DNA from: Lewinellaceae bacterium
Lineage (GTDB): Bacteria; Bacteroidota; Bacteroidia; Chitinophagales; Saprospiraceae
Assembly: GCA_016719605.1 (NCBI GenBank)
Contig: JADJYW010000003.1
Location: 496,001-560,000, forward strand
Direction of reading: 5' to 3'
DNA length: 64,000 bases
A program made the position numbers and the translations under genes. Under the pieces are notes generated by a model that ran no database searches, was not told the origin of the DNA, and saw nothing but the letters and a program-made list of their open reading frames with translations. Of this stretch, positions 19,262 to 25,375 are shown in pieces (the stretch's first letter is position 1; the number at the start of each line of letters is the position of its first letter).

Positions 19262-19567
19262 TTAGTACGGAGCAGGCGCCAGCCGGCCGGCGAGCATGAT
19301 TTCCATGTCGTACAGTCCGCCGCCGTTGTACAAATCGCCGAGACCGGCCTGCCAAAGCATTTGCACGGCAATTCCGCTGCGGTTTCCGCTGCGGCAGTAC
19401 AACACGCGGGGAGCAGGGAGCGCTGCAATTTCATTTACCCGGTACGGTACTTCGTCGAGCGGGATATTCACCGCGCCCGGAACGTGGCCCATCTGGAATT
19501 CAAAGGGTGTGCGTACGTCAATCATGGAAGCGCCGGGCGTGCGCACAATTTCTGATAAGGATGCCAT
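19262..19567 (-). CDS. Rhodanese-domain protein
   Basis: 101 residues, intact. Contains SMIDVRTPFEFQMGHVPGA, VNIPLDEVP and the catalytic loop VLYCRSGNRSG with the persulfide-forming cysteine, ending ALYNGG-type (DLYNGGGLYDMEIML). I chose ATG 19567; the frame could begin 15 codons earlier. It has no signal peptide, so it is cytoplasmic. A TACCTTTG -7 box (19635-19642) and a Crp/Fnr-like site (19665-19680) lie upstream. With the second rhodanese and the nearby DsrE, SoxB-like and TsdA-like genes it suggests handling of sulfane sulfur. Confidence 0.88.
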   Translation of the reverse strand: MASLSEIVRTPGASMIDVRTPFEFQMGHVPGAVNIPLDEVPYRVNEIAALPAPRVLYCRSGNRSGIAVQMLWQAGLGDLYNGGGLYDMEIMLAGRLAPAPY

Positions 19568-19634
19568 TCGTAAATACAGGTTGTTTTTGTTAAAAAATCG
19601 AGCGCCTGTCACGCACCCCGAATCAATGATGATG

Positions 19635-19642
19635 CAAAGGTA
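19635..19642 (-). promoter_or_regulatory. -7 promoter box for the rhodanese pair
   Basis: Minus strand reads TACCTTTG, matching TAnnTTTG, 67 bp upstream of the rhodanese ATG. The Crp/Fnr-like site begins 22 bp further upstream, near where a -33 element would lie, which would suit an activator. Confidence 0.45.
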
Positions 19643-19664
19643 CAGGCGCCCGAAAGGGTAAAAC

Positions 19665-19680
19665 CGTGACTGTAGTCACA
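19665..19680. promoter_or_regulatory. Crp/Fnr-like operator upstream of the rhodanese pair
   Basis: CGTGACTGTAGTCACA differs by one end base from the perfect TGTGAC-N4-GTCACA repeat at 12889. It lies just after the stop codon of the upstream T9SS gene and 98 bp before the rhodanese start. Confidence 0.55.
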
Positions 19681-19687
19681 GTGGACT

Positions 19688-21301
19688 TTATTCCTGAATG
19701 ATCGTCTTGACCGTCGCCTGTTCCGATTCGGTTTCCAGGGTAACGAGGTATGTCTTCCGGCGGCTACGTTTTGTAGCCGGCGCGTGACGATGTTTTCGCC
19801 GGGGAACAGACCTTGCAGCAACTCCCGATCTATGATTTTGCCGCTGGTGTCCGCGATTGTCAGGCGGACCGGACCCACTTTTTCGAGGTTGAACTGAAGG
19901 CCAAATACCCCGTTGTTCGGGTTTGGGAATACCCGCATACGCAAGGTTCCGGTGCTGTTCGGGTTCAGTTGGTGTACCGCGCTGGAGGTATTTTTTACCA
20001 CAAAAACCTTGAATATCGTGCTGTTTGCACTGCTTTCCACGCCTGTATTGATCCAGAAGATATTGGGGGCCGTACTGGCAATGCCGCCGTAGATGTACCC
20101 AACGAGCAGCGAATCGGCAGTGAGGTCGTCCAGTTTGACGACCCCGTTGGCGTACGCCGGCACGCCTTCCAGCGGAATAAACTCCGAGCCGGCGCCCAGC
20201 AGCGCGGGCATTTCCACGGGCAATTTGTACTCGGACATAGCGCCGTCGGCAGTGCGGGTGACGCGGGCGATAGTTTTCACAAAAGGCACATTGTTGTCCT
20301 GCACGAGTGTGCCGAGGCTGTCGTAAAACTGCGCAATACCACCAAAAAAGACGGTGTGCATGGCGTTGTTTTGGGCCGAGTAGAGCGGCAGCACGGCGCA
20401 GTGGTAGTGGTTGTAGTACTGCGAAAAGTCGTTGTTCACGGTGTAGCCGCTGCTGTCAATGTTCACACAATTGAGAAACGGCAGGTCCACCGTCGGCTGG
20501 AACACGCCGGAAAAAGCCGTCAGGCCTTCTTGTCCGTTGGGCATGATCTGGGCGGTCACGTTGTAGTCCCGGCGGTGCAGGTTGGCCGGGTCGGTAGCCG
20601 GCGGGAAGTGCCCCGCTGCGAGACTGGTTCCGTTGTCAAAAATCAGGAACGAGCGAATCTGGTCGGTGTATTCCTGGACAAAACCGGGGCCGTGCGTCGG
20701 CCCCATCGGGTTGTAGCGGCCCATGAACCGTTGTCCGCCGACCAAGTAGTAGGTGTCGTAAATTTTGGACAGGTGGCCGCCCGTCACGGCAAATTGCGGG
20801 TCGGTGATTTGTCGGAAAAAAGTAGCGTAAGGCTGTCCGGCGACGATGGCGTTGATGACTGCCGGCACATCAATGGCTGTCAGTTTGTCGTAGGTGATGT
20901 GGTCGCCGGCAGTGTTGCTGTACCCGTATCCGCCGGCGATGTAGAGGAAACTACCTTCCTGGTGAAACTGCATATTCGTGGCGCTCAACTGCTCTTGCAG
21001 CGGTACGGGCAGGGAGGTAAGTGGCGCCGACCATTTTTGCTGATTGGCCGGGTCAATGACGATCAGTTGGTTGTTGTGTCCGGCTATGTCGAACGCAGCA
21101 AACGGTTGTCGGCGGTGCAGCCCGTCGAGCCGGCCACCCACGATCAGCCACTTGCCGGCATGTTGGCCGAATGCGAAGGACTGCACGCCACCCAGTCCGG
21201 GGATCGAGACCGGTTCCAGGTGGATATTGAACGGGCTGGTTTGTGCCGAAAGGCCCAGCGCAAGGAGCAGCAGAAAAGACGGGAAAGCGGTGCGGTTTCA
21301 T
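19688..21301 (-). CDS. T9SS-sorted secreted protein with kelch-like repeats, two frameshifts
   Basis: ATG 21301 gives MKPHRFPVF; one frame away the signal peptide continues (LLLLALGLSAQ) into FNIHLEPVSIPGLGGVQSF. The body has repeated glycine-rich blade motifs (KWLIVGGRLDGLH, FLYIAGGYGYSN, TYYLVGGQRFMG, HTVFFGGIAQFYD, LVGYIYGGIAS), as in kelch beta-propellers. A type IX sorting domain ends it (MRVFPNPNNGVFGLQFNLE, LTIADTSGKIIDRELL, then in a second shifted frame LVTLETESEQATVKTIIQE). Frameshifts are near 21272 and 19765. Predicted extracellular or surface-attached; ligand unknown. A weak Crp/Fnr-like site lies 80 bp upstream. Confidence 0.72.
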
Positions 21302-21380
21302 CGTTTGTGGAAAAATGCCGTTGGTAATTCGGCTGTGTGAAAAATGTTCGGCAAAGTTCAGCCGGGAGGATTGGCTGCAC

Positions 21381-21396
21381 CGTGATTTATGTCACG
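21381..21396. promoter_or_regulatory. Degenerate Crp/Fnr-like operator upstream of the kelch-like gene
   Basis: CGTGATTTATGTCACG keeps GTGA and GTCAC half-sites with the same spacing as the sites at 12889 and 19665, but differs at three positions from the perfect repeat. Confidence 0.4.
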
Positions 21397-21449
21397 CTGG
21401 GGGCGGGGGTCGTGCCGAACTTCTATGTATCCAAAACTGGGGAGTGTTG

Positions 21450-21470
21450 TTGTTAATTTACCTCGCAGCA
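21450..21470 (+). repeat. 21-bp direct repeat, left copy, bordering the CRISPR-Cas region
   Basis: Begins TTGTTAATTTACCTC and ends GCAGCA; an identical 21-bp sequence in the same orientation lies at 34467-34487. The two copies enclose the CRISPR array, all cas genes, the RAYT gene and the WYL regulator. It could be a boundary/attachment repeat or a duplicated promoter segment (it contains TTTACCTCGC, near the -7 form TACCTTCGC seen elsewhere). Confidence 0.6.
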
Positions 21471-21511
21471 ATTATCAAAACTGTCGGATTTTGTTTCAAA
21501 ATGGCAGGAAC

Positions 21512-21805
21512 GTTTCAATTCCAAAATGGTACGATTACGAGCAACCGACCTCCTTGATAGCATCCACTTTATGTTGTTTCAATTCCAAAATGGTACGATT
21601 ACGAGTTTCTTATTCCAAGTTTCAGGGCAGGACTTCTGCCGAGTTTCAATTCCAAAATGGTACGATTACGAGGCCAACTTTTGATACTTCCTTATACTGC
21701 GGCTAATTAGTTTCAATTCCAAAATGGTACGATTACGAGCATTGTAGACGCAGGTTTACCTGCCCTCTAACTCGGGTTTCAATTCCAAAATGGTACGATT
21801 ACGAG
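21512..21805 (-). CRISPR. Type I-B CRISPR array, 5 repeats and 4 spacers
   Basis: Five identical 30-bp repeats at 21512-21541, 21576-21605, 21643-21672, 21710-21739 and 21776-21805. Plus-strand ends are GTTTCAATTCC and ACGATTACGAG. On the minus strand the repeat ends ATTGAAAC, the classic 5' tag of type I-B crRNAs, so transcription runs leftward like the cas genes. Spacers are 34, 37, 37 and 36 nt, all different. The array is very short. A degenerate piece, GTTTCAAAATGGCAGG at 21493-21508, lies just beyond the last repeat and looks like a decayed repeat with an internal deletion. Confidence 0.97.
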
Positions 21806-21929
21806 CCGTTAGACTCAGATGTGTAACAAACTGAAAAACAAATCTTTGACTAACCCAATTTCTGTCTTTTTGCCAAACAAAAGTCGTCGAACGCCAGTAG
21901 CGCAAAAATACCGGGAGACCGACGACTTT
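21806..21929 (-). promoter_or_regulatory. CRISPR leader with inverted repeat
   Basis: The 124 bp between cas2 and the first repeat are AT-richer and should contain the array promoter and spacer-integration signals. An 11-bp inverted repeat, AAAAGTCGTCG (21879-21889) and CGACGACTTTT (21920-21930), forms a stem around a 30-nt loop. It touches the cas2 stop codon and could act as terminator, IHF-like bending site or leader-anchoring motif. Confidence 0.6.
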
Positions 21930-22193
21930 TCACAGGAAGTTGTCCAGTTTATTCTTCTCCCGCCCAATGATTTCCTTTTCCAACCAACGCTCCTCCCGGC
22001 TGGAAAACACGATCAGGCTATCCTCCTGTACCTGCATCAACTGCCGGGCATGGTGCTGCAACTCCCGCAAACGCACCTCCGTGATCTCTCCTTCAAACAC
22101 CGAGTTCTGAATCCAGTGCAGGTAGCGCCGGCACAATTTGAGCATCTTGCCGACACGCTTTTCGCCGACATCGTACACGAGAATAACATACAT
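21930..22193 (-). CDS. cas2: CRISPR adaptation endonuclease Cas2
   Basis: 87 residues from ATG 22193. MYVILVYDVGEKRVGKMLKLC carries the ferredoxin-fold beta1 with the conserved aspartate of the VYD motif, followed by RRYLHWIQNSVFEGEI, typical of type I-B Cas2. With Cas1 it forms the integrase that inserts new spacers at the leader end. I chose ATG 22193 rather than 22217 because family members start at MYVI. It follows cas1 by 30 bp and is the last cas gene before the leader. Confidence 0.95.
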   Translation of the reverse strand: MYVILVYDVGEKRVGKMLKLCRRYLHWIQNSVFEGEITEVRLRELQHHARQLMQVQEDSLIVFSSREERWLEKEIIGREKNKLDNFL

Positions 22194-22223
22194 AGTGCGC
22201 AGGGATGAGGGGGGCAAGCGGGC

Positions 22224-23231
22224 TTACCACCAGATTTTGAAGGGTTTGTACTCGGATTCCATACCGAGAATGTACTTGGAAATCTTGTAACACTCCAGTC
22301 GGATGAGGTATTTGTACGACACCTTTTTGTTCAGCGTCCGGTGCTGGATAGTCTCCTTCAGGCGCTCTTCCAATGCTTTCAAAAATATCTGCTTGCCCGT
22401 GTTGTTCAGAAAGCAGCCGTTTACAGCATTGTCAAAGTGCCTGGCTTGTATCTCGCGTTTGTTTACCAGGCTGAAAATGGTCCGATCCACGAAGATAGGC
22501 TTGAATACTTCCGCCAGATCAAGCGCCAACGAATAACGCCGCGCACCGGGTTCGTGCAAAAAACTGATCGTGGGATTCAACTGCGTGTGGTAAATCGCGT
22601 CCAGTACTTGCGAATAACACACCATGTTGCCAAACGAAATGAGCGCGTTCACTTCGTTACCCGGCGGCTGCTTCATGCGTCCACCCATCTCGAACTCGTT
22701 GAGAATGTGATCAAAAGCAGCGTAGTAGGTTTGCCGACAGTTGCCCTCCAGTCCCATAAGCGCGGGCACATCGCGTACACCCGCGAGGCCCTCGCGGTAC
22801 TTTTCGATGGCGGTCATCTGCACCGCAAGATCGCGGCCGCGGCCGGAGTAATACTTCAGGTTGCGCACCATATTGGCCGATGCGCCCTCTACAAACCCGC
22901 GAGCCAGGTGCAGCCGCCGCGCCGGATGGAGGTAAGCTTTTGTCTGCTCCACTTGCATCTTGCCCGCCAACAGGTATTCCTTCGACTGAAAGGACCCGGA
23001 GTAGTGCTCATAGTAATCGAAAAAATGTACGCTGACGCGCTTCTTGCCCAAAAACGTGTACAAGGCGCTGTTGGCATCCAGACTTCCGAACACAAAAAGT
23101 GTTTCCAGCCCTTCCACCGGAATGAACTTGGGCGGCAGCTCGCGGCCCTGCTCGTCCATGGGCACGAAGCGCAAGGTGTTGTCCTGACGTTCCAGGCGAC
23201 CGGGGTTGAAGAGGTAATAGGTATCCTTCAT
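22224..23231 (-). CDS. cas1: CRISPR integrase Cas1, type I-B
   Basis: 335 residues from ATG 23231 (MKDTYYLFNPGRLERQDNTL). It contains an N-terminal beta-domain and the helical catalytic domain with ALMGLEGNCRQTYYAAFDHIL (metal glutamate), NPTISFLHEPGARRYSLALDLAEVFKP (histidine and aspartates) and RLECYKISKYILG. These are the signatures of I-B Cas1. It lies between cas4 and cas2. A 32-bp RAYT-type palindrome separates it from cas4, so transcription through this gap meets a hairpin. The longer open frame upstream of the ATG overlaps cas4 in another frame and is not coding. Confidence 0.96.
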   Translation of the reverse strand: MKDTYYLFNPGRLERQDNTLRFVPMDEQGRELPPKFIPVEGLETLFVFGSLDANSALYTFLGKKRVSVHFFDYYEHYSGSFQSKEYLLAGKMQVEQTKAYLHPARRLHLARGFVEGASANMVRNLKYYSGRGRDLAVQMTAIEKYREGLAGVRDVPALMGLEGNCRQTYYAAFDHILNEFEMGGRMKQPPGNEVNALISFGNMVCYSQVLDAIYHTQLNPTISFLHEPGARRYSLALDLAEVFKPIFVDRTIFSLVNKREIQARHFDNAVNGCFLNNTGKQIFLKALEERLKETIQHRTLNKKVSYKYLIRLECYKISKYILGMESEYKPFKIWW

Positions 23232-23247
23232 GGTGGTAGTGGTTTTT

Positions 23248-23279
23248 AGACTTTCCAGGTTTAAAAACCTGGAAAGTCT
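23248..23279. repeat. Dispersed RAYT-type palindrome, copy B (cas4-cas1 gap)
   Basis: Perfect 32-bp palindrome with arms AGACTTTCCAGG and CCTGGAAAGTCT, 16 bp upstream of the cas1 start codon and 10 bp after the cas4 stop. In RNA it would form a hairpin just before the cas1 ribosome-binding site. Confidence 0.88.
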
Positions 23280-23289
23280 GGTGCGCGGT

Positions 23290-23805
23290 TTATGCTTCCT
23301 CCCCGGCATAGCATAAATCGTAGTACGAACAACTGCTGCATATTTTGACACGAATGACCGGCGGACACTGTTCCAGCGCCACGATACGCCGCACCTCGGC
23401 CTCCCAACCCTCAATTTCCAGTACATCAGCCTCGGTGAGCGGCGGCACCGCCTCCGTCTTGCGCAAATCGGGGTACTCGATGATGCCCGAAGCATCGGCC
23501 ACGCCGTGCTGCCGGAGTTTGTACAGGTAATACCGCACCTGCGCCCGGTGCGCTGCTTCCACCGCCCGGCCCCGCTTGGTTTCGTGTACCGTACGGGTGC
23601 GCGGGTCGAAGAAGTCAATTTTGATGCCGTCGAGTTCGACCTGGGTGTACTTGTCGGGCCGGCGGTCGTAGGCCGTATCGCCGATGAGTTTGCCCTCCGC
23701 CACCAGGTCGCTGGTGTGCTCCATGCGGATTTCGTTGGCGTGGAGCCAGAGCTTGCGCCGGCAGGTGTGCAGGTAGGCGACGAGGGTGGCGGTGACGTTT
23801 TGCAT
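23290..23805 (-). CDS. cas4: CRISPR adaptation nuclease Cas4
   Basis: 171 residues. PD-(D/E)XK nuclease with an iron-sulfur cluster: the N-terminal cysteine in YLHTCRRKLWLHANEIRME and the C-terminal trio in VKICSSCSYYDLCY are the four cluster ligands. Catalytic residues lie in IKIDFFD and VHETKRG, and RAQVRYYLYKL is the QxxxY motif. In type I-B systems Cas4 trims prespacers and selects the PAM before Cas1-Cas2 integration. The start codon region overlaps a divergent plus-strand promoter (23799-23829). Intact. Confidence 0.95.
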   Translation of the reverse strand: MQNVTATLVAYLHTCRRKLWLHANEIRMEHTSDLVAEGKLIGDTAYDRRPDKYTQVELDGIKIDFFDPRTRTVHETKRGRAVEAAHRAQVRYYLYKLRQHGVADASGIIEYPDLRKTEAVPPLTEADVLEIEGWEAEVRRIVALEQCPPVIRVKICSSCSYYDLCYAGEEA

Positions 23806-23829
23806 GGCGTATCGTTTACCTTATCTTTG
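23799..23829 (+). promoter_or_regulatory. Consensus Bacteroidota promoter for the antitoxin-like gene
   Basis: TTTG at 23799-23802, 19 nt, then TATCTTTG at 23822-23829: an exact match to TTTG-N19-TAnnTTTG, 17 bp upstream of ATG 23847. The -33 box lies within the start of cas4. Confidence 0.7.
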
Positions 23830-23846
23830 CAAAAAATTGATTTGAC

Positions 23847-24062
23847 ATGACAGCCGAACTGACACTCTATTTTGAAAATGTAGATGATCTGACGCGGGTA
23901 TTGCAGGTTCTCCGAGACAGCGGGCTGGCGCTGACCGTAAAAAAAAGAAACGCTCGCAAGAAAACACCGAAGCCTGAAAAACACGAATGGGCCTTTGGCA
24001 TCGGAAATTTGGGCGGACAATTAGATCAGGTCAACCTGCGGGATTTTGCTTATGAAAACTAA
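23847..24062 (+). CDS. Small antitoxin-like protein paired with a PIN toxin remnant
   Basis: 71 residues; the N-terminus (MTAELTLYFENVDDLTRVLQVL) and a basic middle (VKKRNARKKTPKPEKHEW) end in GQLDQVNLRDFAYEN, the kind of short tail that VapB-type antitoxins use to block a PIN toxin. Its stop overlaps the PIN start by 11 bp, the usual VapBC arrangement. It runs opposite to the cas genes and has its own consensus promoter. The exact family is not recognised. Confidence 0.6.
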   Translation: MTAELTLYFENVDDLTRVLQVLRDSGLALTVKKRNARKKTPKPEKHEWAFGIGNLGGQLDQVNLRDFAYEN

Positions 24063-24289
24063 AATCCTTGTGGACTCCAATGTTTTTGTTTACGCTTATG
24101 ATGGAACTTCTGCATTCCATCAGGATGCTGTAACCTTTTTGAGCGACCCAAACGTTGACCTCTTTTCCACTACCAAGAACAGACATGGAAATCGTGTCCA
24201 TCGCCTTGGCAAACGGCATTCCCGAAATCCGCACGGTGAACGTGAAAGACTTTTCGGGTGTCACTGAAATGGTGGTTTCTTCCCTTTAG
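24052..24289 (+). pseudogene. PIN-domain toxin (VapC-like), internally deleted
   Basis: The start MKTKILVDSNVFVYAYDGTSAFH carries the first PIN aspartate, and a second frame from 24185 gives MEIVSIALANGIPEIRTVNVKDF, the C-terminal end with the last acidic residue. About 55 central residues, including the middle acidic residues, are missing, and the two parts meet out of frame near 24175-24185. The RNase should be inactive. The antitoxin-like gene upstream is intact. Confidence 0.68.
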
Positions 24290-24330
24290 AACCAATGTTT
24301 GCATAAATGCCGATGCGTTTACCAACCAAC

Positions 24331-25161
24331 TTATATCTGCGGGAAACCATCGGGTAGTTTCCCATAAACGGTGCGATACGCGCGGACTTCCGGCGGAGGC
24401 AATTTGTACTTCGCTGATTCGTATTCTTCCCGGTACACCTCATCCAATTTTTCCTGAAATCGTGCAACGTCGGCTTTGTTGCGTTCAGCTTCCAGTTGTT
24501 GCTCCATCGCTTTCGCTGCGTCGTAGTGAGCAGGATCATCCGCCGGCTCGTCTTTCCGCAGGCCGTTCAGATCAAGCAGCATGGTGCGCGGGAACGAATA
24601 CTCCCAATCCAGGCCGATAGCCTTCATGCGGCGAAACAGCAGATCAAAAACCGGAGTTGTATCCGCCCGGTCAAACGAGAACGCCCCGGCGCAGTAAAAA
24701 TCCATGTAGTCATAAGTAATCGAATCGGATGGAAAGTGTTCGTTCAGGAAATCCGCAATAAATCCGCCACTGCCTCGAAACGAACCGAGATGGTACTCTA
24801 GGCCATCCGCATCGAAAACCGAATGGTTGTTGGAAAAAATCAACCAGGTACAGTCGCCAAGCAATTCGAGCAATTCGTCCATTGGGTTGCCTGCATCAGG
24901 CGGGTCGGTCGTAAAATCCGCCAGTTGCGGCTCTGGCCGTTCCGACGTTTGAGCATCCTTTTTGCCCCACCCGCGCAAATTTTCGTGAAGCCGCATGGAC
25001 TGCTCATACTTTTGCTGAGCAGTCGGATGAAATATCAGGCGCAGGGGGCTCTCGGCCCAACCTTTCGGTGCAAGCCCGCGCATGATCTCCGCCGGTTGGT
25101 CGAACAAGGATTGGAGCACTGAAATGCAGGCTTGTTCGGAAGCAGGTGGACGTTCTGACAT
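24331..25161 (-). CDS. Conserved-looking protein of unknown function in the cas operon
   Basis: 276 residues, acidic overall, no signal peptide or membrane segment. Notable segments are CTWLIFSNNHSVFDADGLEY, GSGGFIADFLNE, ITYDYMDFYCAGAFSF and a charged helical stretch EQQLEAERNKADVARFQEKL near residues 220-240. It lies between cas3 and cas4 on the same strand, 22 bp after the 57-codon gene. I recall related proteins paired with such small ORFs in Bacteroidota outside CRISPR loci, so a CRISPR role is not established. No domain can be assigned. Confidence 0.65.
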   Translation of the reverse strand: MSERPPASEQACISVLQSLFDQPAEIMRGLAPKGWAESPLRLIFHPTAQQKYEQSMRLHENLRGWGKKDAQTSERPEPQLADFTTDPPDAGNPMDELLELLGDCTWLIFSNNHSVFDADGLEYHLGSFRGSGGFIADFLNEHFPSDSITYDYMDFYCAGAFSFDRADTTPVFDLLFRRMKAIGLDWEYSFPRTMLLDLNGLRKDEPADDPAHYDAAKAMEQQLEAERNKADVARFQEKLDEVYREEYESAKYKLPPPEVRAYRTVYGKLPDGFPQI

Positions 25162-25183
25162 TGTGCAGTGGTTTATTGATTCG

Positions 25184-25357
25184 TCAAGACGGTTTTTGGA
25201 GTTTATAGGGCTGTATCATTTCGCACACCAGTTCTTTGGGCTCAACGAGGTACGGATCAAGCATGCCCATGACCCAAAAATGCGGTGGGTTTATACGCCA
25301 ACAGGCGACGATGGCGGCTTCGATGTCGGAGAGGAGGTGGGTGAGGTAGGGGGACAT
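25184..25357 (-). CDS. 57-residue protein of unknown function after cas3
   Basis: ATG 25355-25357 to TGA 25184-25186. The protein begins MSPYLTHLLSDIEAAIVAC and continues with INPPHFWVMGMLDPYLVEP, a tidy amphipathic start followed by a tryptophan- and proline-rich part. It starts 18 bp after the cas3 stop and ends 22 bp before the 276-residue gene, so all three are probably cotranscribed. The tight spacing and plausible composition are the evidence that it is real. Confidence 0.6.
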   Translation of the reverse strand: MSPYLTHLLSDIEAAIVACWRINPPHFWVMGMLDPYLVEPKELVCEMIQPYKLQKPS

Positions 25358-25375
25358 GGGAATAGATTTATTGTT

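Noticed and set aside
21840..21930. tracrRNA-like or type II features near the array
   Set aside because: All effector genes are type I-B; the inverted repeat in the leader has no similarity to the CRISPR repeat.
23232..24020. Long N-terminal extension of the cas1 frame
   Set aside because: It overlaps cas4 in another frame and is rich in Ser/Pro/Arg, as shadow frames are; Cas1 starts at MKDTYY.
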